A stretch of 64,000 nucleotides of DNA from Edaphobacter aggregans (GCA_022736715.1 DZDJ01000008.1:37529-101528), one strand, 5' to 3'. Shown: positions 52,881 to 62,703, numbered from the stretch's first letter. Notes: a model not told the origin generated them from the sequence alone. Program-made: numbers and translations.

Positions 52881-53831
52881 ATGAAGATCGTCTTCTGCGG
52901 AACTCCGCAGTTTGCTGTGCCGGCTTTAAAGGCCATTGTGGCCGCCGGGCACGAAGTGGCCCTGGTGGTGACGCAGCCGGACCGGCAGAGCGGACGCGGG
53001 CTGGAGCTTGCGGCCCCTCCGGTGAAGCAGACCGCGCTGGCGCTGGGCCTTTCTGTAGTACAGCCGGAAAAAATCAGGAACAACGCCGAGTTTCGTGCGC
53101 AGTTGGAGGCAATTGCGCCGGAGGCCATTGTGGTGGTGGCGTATGGCCGCATCATCCCCAAATGGATGCTGGACCTGCCGCCGCTGGGCAATATCAACCT
53201 GCATGCGTCGCTGCTGCCGAAGTATCGCGGGGCCGCACCGATCCAATGGGCGGTGGCCAACGGAGAAGCGGTAACGGGTTCGACCACGATGCGCATTGAT
53301 GCAGGGCTGGACACGGGCGAGATGCTGCTGCGCGGCGAGATTCCAATTGACGCAACCCAGACGGCGCAGGAGCTCTTTCCGGTTCTGGCGGAGGCAGGTG
53401 CTCCGCTGATGGTGGAAACGCTGGCTGGGCTGGCTGCGGGCTCCATTACGCCGGTTCGACAAAATGAGGCGGAGGCTTCGCTGGCGCCGATCCTGACGCG
53501 GGAAGATGCGGAGATGGCCTTTGCGCGCACGGCGCAGCAACTCTACAACCGGTGGCGCGGTTTTCAGCCGTGGCCGGGCGCGTATACCTTTTTCCGTGGG
53601 AAAAAACTGATTGTGCATCGTATGCAGTCCGCTGCGGTGGCGCAGGCGAGTGCTGCTCCTGATATTGCTTTGGGCGCGGTGCTGGTGGCAAAGGAGCAAC
53701 TGCTGGTGCAATGTGGTGATGGAACTGTGCTGGAGTTGCTGGAAGTGCAGATGGAGGGCAAAAAACGGGTGACGGCGGCGGAATTTCTGCGTGGCCACCA
53801 GTTGAAGCCGGGCGAGCGGCTGGGGAAATGA
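52881..53831 (+). CDS. fmt: methionyl-tRNA formyltransferase
   Basis: 316 aa. It formylates initiator Met-tRNA using 10-formyl-THF. Motifs: IVFCGTPQFAVPALKAIV, NLHASLLPKYRGAAPIQWAVANGE and TTMRIDAGLDTGEMLL. A C-terminal OB-like domain is present. Its TGA overlaps the rsmB ATG (ATGA), indicating coupled translation. Confidence 0.96.
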   Translation: MKIVFCGTPQFAVPALKAIVAAGHEVALVVTQPDRQSGRGLELAAPPVKQTALALGLSVVQPEKIRNNAEFRAQLEAIAPEAIVVVAYGRIIPKWMLDLPPLGNINLHASLLPKYRGAAPIQWAVANGEAVTGSTTMRIDAGLDTGEMLLRGEIPIDATQTAQELFPVLAEAGAPLMVETLAGLAAGSITPVRQNEAEASLAPILTREDAEMAFARTAQQLYNRWRGFQPWPGAYTFFRGKKLIVHRMQSAAVAQASAAPDIALGAVLVAKEQLLVQCGDGTVLELLEVQMEGKKRVTAAEFLRGHQLKPGERLGK

Positions 53832-55255
53832 GCATGCCAATGAAACGGCCGGAGCGGCCGCATCGGCCACTGCAACAGGCGGTGGCTGCGAAGACGATTT
53901 CTCCCGCACGCAACGCTGCGCAGCAGATTCTGACGTTGCTGCATCAGGGCAAGGGCCATTGTGATGAGTTGCTGCAGGGGCCGCTGCTGGCGGGCCTGTC
54001 GCAGGAAGACCGCAACCTGTGCACCACGCTGGTGATGGGTGTGCTGCGTTGGCAGATTGCGCTGGATGCGCAGATTGTTCCGCTGTTGCAGCATCCGGAA
54101 AAGGGGCTGCCGGAGCCGGTAGCGATTGCGCTGCGGCTGGGTGTATTTCAACTGCTGCATCTGGACCGCATTCCACCCCATGCGGCGATCTCCGAAAGCG
54201 TGGAACTGTGCCGTGCGGCGCAACAGCCGCAGACCACGGGCATGGTGAATGCCATTCTGCGCAAGATTGCGCGGTTGCCCAGACCGCTGCCCGCAGCGAA
54301 GAGCCTGGCCCTGCGCTATGCGCATCCGTCGTGGCTGGTGCAGCGGTGGAGCAGGCTCTACGGCAAGGAAGCGGCGGAGGCGATTTGCGCAGCAGGCCAG
54401 ACGCAGCCTGCTGCGCTGGTGCGCTGGGTTGGCAAGGATGCGGAAAAACCGGCTCTGCTGGCAGAGCTGGAGGCAGGCAAGCTGCTGCAGACGAGCTATG
54501 TTGGCAGTTCGGCGCAACTGGCGGCGCTGGCGGCGCAGCATCCGCAGCAGTTCCAGATGATGGACGAGGGCTCGCAACTGGTGGCGGAGATGGCTGCCTG
54601 TGGCGTTCCCACGGATGGAAAAATTCTGGACAGTTGCGCTGCGCCCGGCGGCAAAACGCTGGTGCTGGCGCAACGCAATCCGGCGGCAGAGATTCTGGCC
54701 TGCGACAGCAGTTCGCGTCGTTTGCAGGCCATGCGCAAGCGGCTGCAGCCGGTGGCGTATGCAGCCAGGGTGCGCTTTCTGCAGGGAGACGCATCGCAGC
54801 CCTTGCCTGCGGCCTTTGCGCAGGAGCAGTTCGACCGCATTTTGTGCGATGTGCCCTGCAGCGGTACGGGAACGCTGGCGCGCAATCCGGAGATTCGGCA
54901 TCACCTGCAACCGGAGGACCTGGAGCGCCACGCGGCGCGGCAAAAGGAGATTCTGGGCCGCGCGATGCGGCAGCTTGCGCCGGGCGGACGGCTGGTCTAT
55001 TCCACCTGTTCTCTGGAGCCGGAGGAAAATGAGGCGGTGGTGGAGGCCTGTCTGCAGGCTGAGCAGGGCTTCCGCAAAGTGGATGTTGCAACGGCGCTGG
55101 CAACGTTGCAGCAGCAGGGCGTTCTGCAGGCAGATGCGGCGGCCACGCTGCAGGCAACGGCGGTACGCGATGGCTATCTGCGCACGCTGCCGGGTGTACA
55201 TCCCTGTGATGGATTCTTTGCGGCGATGATCGAGCGCGTGGCGCTCTACAGCTAA
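53828..55255 (+). CDS. rsmB: 16S rRNA (cytosine-967 C5) methyltransferase
   Basis: 475 aa. The NusB-like N-terminal domain (ARNAAQQILTLLHQGKGHCDELL, RNLCTTLVMGVLRWQ) is followed by a SAM-dependent methyltransferase: LDSCAAPGGKTL, then CDVPCSGTGTLARNPEI and VYSTCSLEPEENEAVVEACL, with the two cysteines of m5C methylases. The natural C-terminus is GFFAAMIERVALYS. The stop is followed immediately by repeat copy B. Confidence 0.95.
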   Translation: MSMPMKRPERPHRPLQQAVAAKTISPARNAAQQILTLLHQGKGHCDELLQGPLLAGLSQEDRNLCTTLVMGVLRWQIALDAQIVPLLQHPEKGLPEPVAIALRLGVFQLLHLDRIPPHAAISESVELCRAAQQPQTTGMVNAILRKIARLPRPLPAAKSLALRYAHPSWLVQRWSRLYGKEAAEAICAAGQTQPAALVRWVGKDAEKPALLAELEAGKLLQTSYVGSSAQLAALAAQHPQQFQMMDEGSQLVAEMAACGVPTDGKILDSCAAPGGKTLVLAQRNPAAEILACDSSSRRLQAMRKRLQPVAYAARVRFLQGDASQPLPAAFAQEQFDRILCDVPCSGTGTLARNPEIRHHLQPEDLERHAARQKEILGRAMRQLAPGGRLVYSTCSLEPEENEAVVEACLQAEQGFRKVDVATALATLQQQGVLQADAAATLQATAVRDGYLRTLPGVHPCDGFFAAMIERVALYS

Positions 55256-55381
55256 GGCAAGAGCAGAGTTATTGTGGGGTATACGCCTTTTGAAGGGAGT
55301 GCCCGGCCGCCGCTCCCTGTCGGTGGCACCGACTCAAGGCCTGTGGCTTCGTCCTGCACTGTCTTTGCTTTTGCTTTGGCC
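55256..55381 (+). repeat. stop-codon-associated repeat element, copy B
   Basis: About 126 bp beginning GGCAAGAGCAGAG directly after the rsmB TAA and ending TTTGCTTTTGCTTTGGCC. It shares GGGAGTGCCCGGCCGCCGCT and CTCAAGGCCTG with copy A. Internal AGGGAG/CTCCCT can pair. The A-to-G change in the left end keeps pairing as G-U. The track ORF 55272-55484 is a shadow. Confidence 0.85.
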
Positions 55382-55663
55382 CAGAAACGGCCGGGATGAT
55401 TACCACAGTGTTGCATTCTCTTCCTTTCCGAACCCCTTTCTTAATTTTTGGTTACAACACCTTCCTTTTGCCGGATTTCGATAACGGCAGTCTGTTGCCT
55501 CCTCATATAGTCGCAGCATAACGAGATCCAATGCGGAGTTGTGTCGGACAGGTGTCATGGTCTGATGATGCGCAAGCGATTGCCCTTTGGGGATGCGGAG
55601 CTTTGCAGCATCTGTTTCCGGGTGACGCACGGTTGGGTCTGAAGTCATTTTGCGGAGGGTGTT
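55382..55663 (+). other. 282-bp leader upstream of TonB receptor 2
   Basis: Non-coding in my reading. It runs from the end of repeat B to the receptor start, with AT-rich sequence near 55430-55520 that probably holds the promoter. The ribosome-binding site TGCGGAGGGTGTT sits before the ATG. Confidence 0.45.
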
Positions 55664-58600
55664 ATGAGGGCTGTATTAAATTTCTCTTGTTCGCGGCATG
55701 TCAGGATGTTTTTCATCCTTGTGGGAGTGCTTTATAGCACCTTCACTGCGGTGCATGCTGGAGCACAGTCGATTCAGGGGGACATCATCGGTACGGTACA
55801 CGATCAGAGCCAGGCTCTGGTCCCCGGTGCGACTGTCACGCTGACAAACCTTGACCAGGGTGTGATGCTCCGCGCTGTTTCCGATGTGCGCGGTGATTAT
55901 CACTTCCTCAACCTTACAGCGGGCCACTATGTTATCGCGGTGGAGGCAAAGGGTTTTCAGCCCTGGAGGACTGCCAGCCTTGTGTTGGCGGCGCGCCAGC
56001 AGTTGCGCATAGATGCGTCCCTGCTGGTCGGCAATATACAGCAGACAGTAAATGTTTCCGTCGGCGCACAGCCGATGATTAACACAGACGATGCGACGAT
56101 CAGTGCCGTATACAACTCCACCTTGATTGCGAACCTGCCGACGAACACACGCGCCAGTTCCAGTGGCACCAGCGCGTTGAACGTGCTGGGCACGCTGCCC
56201 GGCGTGCAGAGCGACAATGGCACTAACGGTTCTTTCTCGCTGCAGGGCGGCCTGCCGTTCCAGACCGAGGTCTCCGTGGATGGCATCACGGTGCAGAGCG
56301 CGACCGGAAATACTCCTCTCGGTAATGCCTTCCCTTCCAGCGAGTCCATTGCAGAGATGCGTGCCGACGGAGTGCAGAACGACGCGGAGTACGGCTCACC
56401 CGGTGAGGTCACGGTGACCACCAAGGGGGGGACCAACACGCCTCATGGCTCGCTTTTCTGGTACCACCAGAACGCGGCCTTCGACGCGATCCCCTATGCC
56501 TATCCGGCCATCCAGAAGAAGACGAAGCTGGTGGCGAACACCTTTGGCGGCAGCTTCGGCGGCCCGGTTGTGATTCCGCACCTCTACAACGGGCATGACC
56601 GCACCTTTATCTTCGGCACCTACGAAGGATGGCGCTATCCCAACTCGGGAACGTATTCCTACATGGTGCCCACGGCCGCGATGAAGCAAGGCGACTTTTC
56701 CGATTACACTGCCACGGGCTTTTCCGGGACGCTGATTGATCCTTTTACCGGCGGCACCTACGGCACGAAGTTGCCCAGCATCAGTCCGATCTCGCAGAAG
56801 CTTATGCAATTCTTCCCCGATCCTAACCTTGGCAATACGGGCATTTATAACGACAACGGAGGCGACAACTACCAGGTCAACAGGGACCAGAGCCGGAGTT
56901 CCAACCAGTTCGACGTGCGCGCGGACCAGTATTTTGGCAGTAATCAGAAGTTCCTGCTCTGGGGGCGTTACAGTTGGAAGAACCAGTCCTCGATCGATCC
57001 GCAGAAGCTGCTTGTTCCCGCTTCGCAGAACACAGGCAACTCGCGCGTGCTGAAGATCAGCGCCAACTATACCATCACGCCAAACCTGACCAACGAGACC
57101 AGCTACGGTTTCACGCGCTACCAGAGTGGTTCTGTGAATCCGTTCGATGGCAAAACCTTCACCCAGGGCCTCGGACTAAATGGGTTGCAGAACCTGTTCT
57201 TCAATGGTCTTCCTGAGCTGGACTTTTCGAGCAGTTTGAGCAACCTGAATGTGGGCCGCCTGAACTCGGTTTCGCAGTCCAATACCTACGACTACTCGGA
57301 CACGTTGTCCTGGTCGCGCGGCAGACATCTGATGAAGTTCGGCGTGGACGTCCAGACACTCCAGGCGGTCACACCGCTGGGTTTCTTTGGAGCAGACAAC
57401 TACGGTACTTTCTCGTTCAACAGTGGCAACAGTGGAGGCATTTTCACCGGCGTGGACTTTGCGGACCTTCTCCTCGGCCTGCCATTCCAGACCTACTACG
57501 ATGTGGTAAATCAGGACAACGACGGCTTGTCGGCCCACTACCATGCCTTCGCGCAGGACCAGTGGGTGGTTACTCCCTCGCTTGTCCTTTCTTACGGCAT
57601 ACGCTATGAGTTGCATCCGAGTTATCACGACGCGCATGGCGATATTGCCAACTTCGATCCTTCCTATGGGAAGAGCGGCGCAATTATCTATCCGGATGGG
57701 TTCTCCAAGCTGGTCTCGGTGTCCTCCATGCAGAGCGCGAACGCGTGTATGCCATTTGGGGCAACTACTGGCTCGACGATCAATGGAGCGCCCTGCATGC
57801 CTGTGCTCTCCAACAGCCAGGCCGGTCTCCCCACGGGCCTGAAACATTATCCCAAGCTGCGCTTCATGCCGCGCTTTGGTTTCGCGTGGCGCCCCTTTGG
57901 CAATAACAGGACGGCGGTCCGCGGCGGCTTTGGCGTGTACAACATCACACTGCTGGGCAGCAACTTTTACTCGCTGACCGGTACGGTGCAGTCGGACACT
58001 ACGCAATATTCCAACACCTATGACAGCACGACACACGCGGTCGGCTACCAGTGGCCGGCAATTTATGCGGGAGCCGGCAGTGGCGGGTGCACCACCTGCT
58101 ATGGCAAGGACTACTTTGGCACGGCCAACAGCATCAACTGGAAGGACCCCTATACCTACCAGTGGTCATTGAGTGTGGACCGTTCGCTGGGCCGGGGTTA
58201 TGCGGTGCGGCTCTCCTACATTGGCTCTACGACGCGCCACCTGGTATGGGCCCCGAACGAGAACACGCTGCCATTCTCCAGCACGGTTTCCGCTTACAAT
58301 CAGCCGTTGAGCGCACGCCGGTTCCCGAACTGGGGAGTCATCAATACCCGTGACACAGGAGCGGATTCCAGCTACCACTCTGCCCAGATTGAGGTAACAC
58401 ACCGTTACTCCTCAGGTCTGCAGCTTGACTCGATCTATACGTTCGCCAAGGCGCTGGCGGACAACCAGGGCGCGGCAGACAACAGCGGCTTTGCAGGGGA
58501 GTCTGGCGGCTCGCGTTCAACCTCCATCCTCGACCACAACATCGACTATGGCAACGTGTACGGCACGCGCCGCCACCTGTGGAACACCACGATGGTGTAT

Positions 58601-59221
58601 GACCTGCCTGTTGGCCGTGGGCGCAGATTTGGCGGCAATATGTCCCGCATTGCAGATATGCTTGTCGGTGGATGGCAGGTCTCGAACATCCTGCTGATGG
58701 AGACTGGCCCGTATATCTCGGCGTACTTTCCGGGCAGCCAGGGCGATCCTTCCGGTACAGGATCAGGCCTCAACAGTGATGCCAACGGGAATGCCCTCAC
58801 TGGGCGCCCCCAATATCCGGACCGCGTTCCTGGCGTCCCAATCGCGCCCAGAAACCGCACCCGCATGCAATGGCTGAATCCGGCCGCGATGACCTGCCCC
58901 GGCTATCCGAGCTGGACGCCAGGTACGCAATGCACCACGGGCAGTGGCAGAGGCCCGGCACCGCTTCCCATCGGCCGCTTCGGCAATGCTGGCGTGGGGT
59001 CAATCGAGGGGCCGGGATATATCAACCTGTCCAGTGGCCTTACCAAGTCCTTCCCTATCATGGGACGGTTCAAGATGCAGGTTCAGGGTACGTTCACCAA
59101 TGTGCTGAACCACACCAACCTGAGCACGCCAAACCTCAATGTAAGTTCGCCGCTATTCGGCCAGATCACGAGTAGCATGGGAGCCCGGACGGGCCAAGTC
59201 TCTGCGCGTCTGGACTTTTAG
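55664..59221 (+). CDS. TonB-dependent receptor 2, Oar-like, with carboxypeptidase-regulatory-like domain
   Basis: 1185 aa with GGAGG before the ATG and a signal peptide ending near VHAGAQ. Residues of about 36-125 are the CarboxypepD_reg-like domain (GDIIGTVHDQSQALVPGATVTLTNLDQG). The plug follows (SVDGITVQSATGN, DAEYGSPGEVTVTTKGGTNTPHGSLFWYHQNAAFDA), then the barrel, ending VSARLDF with the expected terminal Phe. It would import a large ligand across the outer membrane; the ligand is unknown. It is bracketed by repeat copies B and C in opposite orientation and convergent with a sugar-related operon. Confidence 0.95.
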   Translation: MRAVLNFSCSRHVRMFFILVGVLYSTFTAVHAGAQSIQGDIIGTVHDQSQALVPGATVTLTNLDQGVMLRAVSDVRGDYHFLNLTAGHYVIAVEAKGFQPWRTASLVLAARQQLRIDASLLVGNIQQTVNVSVGAQPMINTDDATISAVYNSTLIANLPTNTRASSSGTSALNVLGTLPGVQSDNGTNGSFSLQGGLPFQTEVSVDGITVQSATGNTPLGNAFPSSESIAEMRADGVQNDAEYGSPGEVTVTTKGGTNTPHGSLFWYHQNAAFDAIPYAYPAIQKKTKLVANTFGGSFGGPVVIPHLYNGHDRTFIFGTYEGWRYPNSGTYSYMVPTAAMKQGDFSDYTATGFSGTLIDPFTGGTYGTKLPSISPISQKLMQFFPDPNLGNTGIYNDNGGDNYQVNRDQSRSSNQFDVRADQYFGSNQKFLLWGRYSWKNQSSIDPQKLLVPASQNTGNSRVLKISANYTITPNLTNETSYGFTRYQSGSVNPFDGKTFTQGLGLNGLQNLFFNGLPELDFSSSLSNLNVGRLNSVSQSNTYDYSDTLSWSRGRHLMKFGVDVQTLQAVTPLGFFGADNYGTFSFNSGNSGGIFTGVDFADLLLGLPFQTYYDVVNQDNDGLSAHYHAFAQDQWVVTPSLVLSYGIRYELHPSYHDAHGDIANFDPSYGKSGAIIYPDGFSKLVSVSSMQSANACMPFGATTGSTINGAPCMPVLSNSQAGLPTGLKHYPKLRFMPRFGFAWRPFGNNRTAVRGGFGVYNITLLGSNFYSLTGTVQSDTTQYSNTYDSTTHAVGYQWPAIYAGAGSGGCTTCYGKDYFGTANSINWKDPYTYQWSLSVDRSLGRGYAVRLSYIGSTTRHLVWAPNENTLPFSSTVSAYNQPLSARRFPNWGVINTRDTGADSSYHSAQIEVTHRYSSGLQLDSIYTFAKALADNQGAADNSGFAGESGGSRSTSILDHNIDYGNVYGTRRHLWNTTMVYDLPVGRGRRFGGNMSRIADMLVGGWQVSNILLMETGPYISAYFPGSQGDPSGTGSGLNSDANGNALTGRPQYPDRVPGVPIAPRNRTRMQWLNPAAMTCPGYPSWTPGTQCTTGSGRGPAPLPIGRFGNAGVGSIEGPGYINLSSGLTKSFPIMGRFKMQVQGTFTNVLNHTNLSTPNLNVSSPLFGQITSSMGARTGQVSARLDF

Positions 59222-59275
59222 GAGGGCCTGATTAGTCAATTCTGAGAAAGTTGATTTCAGGCATATTGAGACGGG

Positions 59276-59310
59276 CGGGCTTCAGTGTCTTGCAGGCACT
59301 GAAGCCCGTT
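59276..59310. terminator. hairpin between convergent genes
   Basis: Perfect 12-bp stem CGGGCTTCAGTG/CACTGAAGCCCG with a 9-nt loop, followed by TTCC. It lacks a strong U-run but is well placed 54 bp after the receptor stop. Confidence 0.6.
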
Positions 59311-59364
59311 CCATTATGACCAGCAGGCGGCACAGAAAATACGGCAAACAGCTCTGGAGTTCCC

Positions 59365-59463
59365 GGCCAGAGCAAAAGCAGTGAGAGTGTAAGACGAAGC
59401 CGCAGGACCTGGGCCTGCGCTTCCTCCAAAAGACGTACACCTCTCAGTGACTCTGCTTTTGCC
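59365..59463 (-). repeat. stop-codon-associated repeat element, copy C
   Basis: About 99 bp, read with the minus-strand SUMF1 gene. It begins GGCAAAAGCAGAGTCACTGAGAGG right after the TAA stop and ends CACTGCTTTTGCTCTGGCC. Compared with A and B it lacks part of the middle but keeps both ends and the CGGCTTCGTC block. Confidence 0.85.
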
Positions 59464-61674
59464 TTAAGGGGCGTCTTCAACGCAGCGAAAGCCAACAGTT
59501 CCGGAGCGGTCGTAAGCTGGAGCCATCAGCAGTAGCTTGCCGTGTTCGTCGTTACGGTAAGCTTGCGGAAAATACCAAATAGAGCCTTGCGGCTGATAGT
59601 CGCTGCCTCCGCGCAGAATGCCGGCGCGGGTATGCTCGTCCCTGTATTCATCTGTCCACTGCCAGACATTTCCGACCATGTCCAGTATGCCGAACGGACT
59701 TTTTCCGGCAGGTTGTGCATCGACGTCATCGGGAGCACCGAGAACGCGACCATGATGAGGAACAGGGACTGCATTCGTGTTCCATGTGTCACCCCAGGGA
59801 TAGATCCGGCCATCCGTTCCCTGGGCGGCATACTGCCATTCCCATTCATGTGGAAGCCGCTTCCCGGCCCAGGAGGCATAGGCGCGTGCATCTTCAATGG
59901 AAACCCAGGTGACAGGCTTGTTGGCCCATCCTTCCGGATAGGTTCCATTCTTCCAGTCACGCAGGAAGTTCAAAACATCCCTGGGCCGATAGTGCGATGC
60001 TTCGAGGAACTGCTTGAACTCGGCATTGGTGACGGGATATTTGTCCATGTAAAAAGCGTGGATATGCAGGGTATGTTCGTGGAAGCGGCGTGGTGCATCT
60101 TCCCACGGATATTGCACATCTACCCCAGCATCATTTCCACCTTCAATCTCAATCCCTCTTACCTTAAAAACAAATGTGGCTGCGGGAACCCTGACCATAC
60201 CTTTGGGTGCAGTGGAGGATGGTTTGGTGAGTGCTATCGGGACGATGTGCTGCGGAAGCGGACGCCATTCATTGGAAAAGCTCGAAAGTGGCGCCGCAGT
60301 CATAGCTTTCATGCGAGCCATGAGCTGCAGCATGGCCGCGTCCGGCTCCGTATCCGTTGCGAGTATTGCCCCAAATCCATGGGCCTCAATGGGGAAAGAC
60401 AAAACATCCAGTCCATGATGCCCTGGGAGGTCCTCATGGACTGGTTTCAGTTCGATGCCGTGGTAGAGATCAAAGTAACGCATTCCGGCCTGAGAAGTTA
60501 CTGTTATCTGCCGTCCGGACACGTCGTATTCATTTCGATTCACAAGAGTCCATACTGTTTGATGGCCCAGTGGCCAGCGGCTGGCAAAGATTCCGTAGCT
60601 GTGGGTCGGGTAAAGCGGTTCCCACGCCTTGCTGACCAAAAAGGGTGCGACACCACGCTCAAGAGTTGCCATACGCCGGGTAGCTTCCCCATCGCGGGGT
60701 GTGATTCCATTCCAGATTCCCCAGATGTTCTCCCAGCTTTCCCAGCCCACTCCGTTGAAGAATGCGAACTGAAGATCATCAGTCTTGTTGCGGTTCCACC
60801 GGTCAGAGATGTTGACCATATGGCGGGTTTCAAGCCATTTGTATCGGTCAATCTGCGGAGTGAAGGAAAAGACATAGTGGCCCCACGTCATCACATCCCA
60901 GGCGAGGGCCTCATCGGCCGGGGAGCTTTCGGGCTCAAAGGCCAGCGGGTGGTTGACCTTGTCCGCAGCCAGTGAAAATGCGAGTGGCACACCATCCTGT
61001 GTGTCCCCGTTGACGCCATCTGCATTGAGTTGCTTCATGAAGTCTGCAATCGCCTGCGGCCAGGGCCTGCCTGGATCGCGGGTCCCCTGGTCCCACATCA
61101 TCATCGGGAAGAGTACCCGGACGTGCCGTCGATGGAAGTCGGCAACCATCTGCTGCACGCCGGCTATGCCTCCAGGCATGGAACGAACCATGTCCAGTTG
61201 ATTGCGGTCATCGATTCCCATATTTGGGTAGGTTGACCACACCAGAACTGCATCGATACCACCGTACCTTTTTTCCAGGTCATCAAGGTAACGGTCGACG
61301 GTGTACTTGCCGGTGGCTGGATCGTACAAATAACGGTCCTGTACCATCATTTGTGGCTGGATGAAGCTTGACTGGATCCAGCGAAGCGCTGGCATGTCAT
61401 ACCGGGAGCTGTCGTAGCCGATACGGATCCTTCGTTCCATTCGCCAGTGCGTTACATCGTTCAACCAGGCTGCATGTGTTCCTTTTGGACATGGAGCGTA
61501 GCCGCCACTCAATGCAGCGGCATACGCAGTGCTGAGCGTCAGGCAATCGGGGGAGGGGATTTGCTCACCGGCTGGTCTGTAATGCGAGTCCTGCGCCTGT
61601 CCAGTAACAGCCAGGCCAAACATGGCAAGCAACGCACTTGTGAAAAGGAATTTTGATGTGTGAACGGCATTCAT
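59464..61674 (-). CDS. secreted fusion: glycosidase-like barrel plus SUMF1/FGE-like domain
   Basis: 736 aa with a signal peptide (LLAMFGLAVTGQAQ). Residues of about 60-450 look like a TIM-barrel glycosidase-type region (RYGGIDAVLVWSTYPNMGIDD, VQQMVADFHRRHVRVLFPMMMWDQGT, DGVNGDTQDGVPLAFSL), with no family I can name. Residues of about 480-735 are a SUMF1-like domain: MVRVPAATFVFKVRG, FYMDKYPVTNAEFKQFLEASHYRP, WVSIEDARAYASWAGKRLPHEWEWQYAAQG, FGILDMVGNVWQWTDE and VGFRCV. The paired cysteines of true formylglycine-generating enzymes are absent. Its ATG overlaps the ribokinase stop (ATGA). Confidence 0.8.
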   Translation of the reverse strand: MNAVHTSKFLFTSALLAMFGLAVTGQAQDSHYRPAGEQIPSPDCLTLSTAYAAALSGGYAPCPKGTHAAWLNDVTHWRMERRIRIGYDSSRYDMPALRWIQSSFIQPQMMVQDRYLYDPATGKYTVDRYLDDLEKRYGGIDAVLVWSTYPNMGIDDRNQLDMVRSMPGGIAGVQQMVADFHRRHVRVLFPMMMWDQGTRDPGRPWPQAIADFMKQLNADGVNGDTQDGVPLAFSLAADKVNHPLAFEPESSPADEALAWDVMTWGHYVFSFTPQIDRYKWLETRHMVNISDRWNRNKTDDLQFAFFNGVGWESWENIWGIWNGITPRDGEATRRMATLERGVAPFLVSKAWEPLYPTHSYGIFASRWPLGHQTVWTLVNRNEYDVSGRQITVTSQAGMRYFDLYHGIELKPVHEDLPGHHGLDVLSFPIEAHGFGAILATDTEPDAAMLQLMARMKAMTAAPLSSFSNEWRPLPQHIVPIALTKPSSTAPKGMVRVPAATFVFKVRGIEIEGGNDAGVDVQYPWEDAPRRFHEHTLHIHAFYMDKYPVTNAEFKQFLEASHYRPRDVLNFLRDWKNGTYPEGWANKPVTWVSIEDARAYASWAGKRLPHEWEWQYAAQGTDGRIYPWGDTWNTNAVPVPHHGRVLGAPDDVDAQPAGKSPFGILDMVGNVWQWTDEYRDEHTRAGILRGGSDYQPQGSIWYFPQAYRNDEHGKLLLMAPAYDRSGTVGFRCVEDAP

Positions 61675-62648
61675 CGGATCGTCTCTTTTCCTGGACTGAC
61701 ATGATAATTGTGATGCCGAAGATCTGAGATCTTCTTCTCTACTTCATTGAGTGTGGGCATGGAGGTCTGAGCACCAGGCCTGGTTACGGAAAGTGCGGCT
61801 GCGACTGCGGCAAACCGGGCACTCTCCAGTGGCGTTCTGCCATGTAGAAGGCCGACGGCAAAGGCCCCATTAAATGCGTCTCCGGCAGCGGTCGTGTCGA
61901 CTGCGTTGACCTGTATCGCATCAATCTGTGCGGTCACTTCAGCCGTGGCCAGATAGGCCCCATCTGAGCCCATTTTTAATAAGACACCTGCCGGACCCTG
62001 TTTCAAGAGAGAGTGTGCGGTAGAGGCAGGAGGACTACTGTCTAATCCGGAAGAAGTACAGCCTGCATAATAGGATGCTTCCGTCTCATTGGGGGTGAAC
62101 CACTGCACACGCTGTAGAATTTCAGACGAAATATGCTGCGCCGGGGCAGGATCCAGAATTAGCGGAACCCCCTCCCGAAAGCAGACGTCAGCAAGATGCT
62201 CTACCGTCTCAATCGGAATCTCCAACTGCGTAAGAACCATGCCGGCATTGCGGATAATGTCCAAATGCAAATCGATATAACCGGGCGTCACATGCGCATT
62301 TGCCGCTGGAGTGGCAACGATACAATTGTCTCCGCCTGGAGTAACGATGATGACGGCCGCTCCAGAAGGTCCTTCTATTCTTTCAACGCCGCGCAGTCCG
62401 ACACCCGCACTTTTTAGATGCCTCCATAGTTGTTCTCCGAAAACATCGGAGCCCAGTTTTCCGATCATTTGCACTGGCCACCCAAGCTTTGCGACAGCAA
62501 CTGCCTGATTGGCTCCTTTCCCCCCGGGGTGCATTTGAAGGTCAATTCCTATGACAGTCTCTCCGGCAGAAGGAATATGGTTTGCGCGCGTGGCAAAGTC
62601 GAGATTGATGCTTCCCACAACAACGATTGGCTTTTTACCGGTCAACAT
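61671..62648 (-). CDS. rbsK: ribokinase
   Basis: 325 aa PfkB-family kinase. Signatures: VVVGSINLDFATRANHIPSAGETVIG, MHPGGKGANQAVAVAKLG and the C-terminal DTTAAGDAFNGAFAVGLLHG with the catalytic Asp. It phosphorylates ribose or a related pentose. GGGAG lies 5 nt before the ATG. It sits 55 bp after the GRP-type permease and overlaps the SUMF1-fusion gene by 4 nt, so the permease may import its substrate. Confidence 0.9.
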   Translation of the reverse strand: MLTGKKPIVVVGSINLDFATRANHIPSAGETVIGIDLQMHPGGKGANQAVAVAKLGWPVQMIGKLGSDVFGEQLWRHLKSAGVGLRGVERIEGPSGAAVIIVTPGGDNCIVATPAANAHVTPGYIDLHLDIIRNAGMVLTQLEIPIETVEHLADVCFREGVPLILDPAPAQHISSEILQRVQWFTPNETEASYYAGCTSSGLDSSPPASTAHSLLKQGPAGVLLKMGSDGAYLATAEVTAQIDAIQVNAVDTTAAGDAFNGAFAVGLLHGRTPLESARFAAVAAALSVTRPGAQTSMPTLNEVEKKISDLRHHNYHVSPGKETIR

Positions 62649-62703
62649 ATATCTCCCGTAATGTTCTCAGCAAAGTCGGCCCGTATAGACCACTTAATAA
62701 ATG

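Noticed and set aside
52926-55157. 743-aa antisense ORF (minus strand)
   Set aside because: Shadow of fmt and rsmB; Pro/Ala-rich composition without domains.
59464-61674. True formylglycine-generating (sulfatase-activating) enzyme
   Set aside because: No sulfatase neighbour, and the C-terminal region lacks the paired catalytic cysteines.
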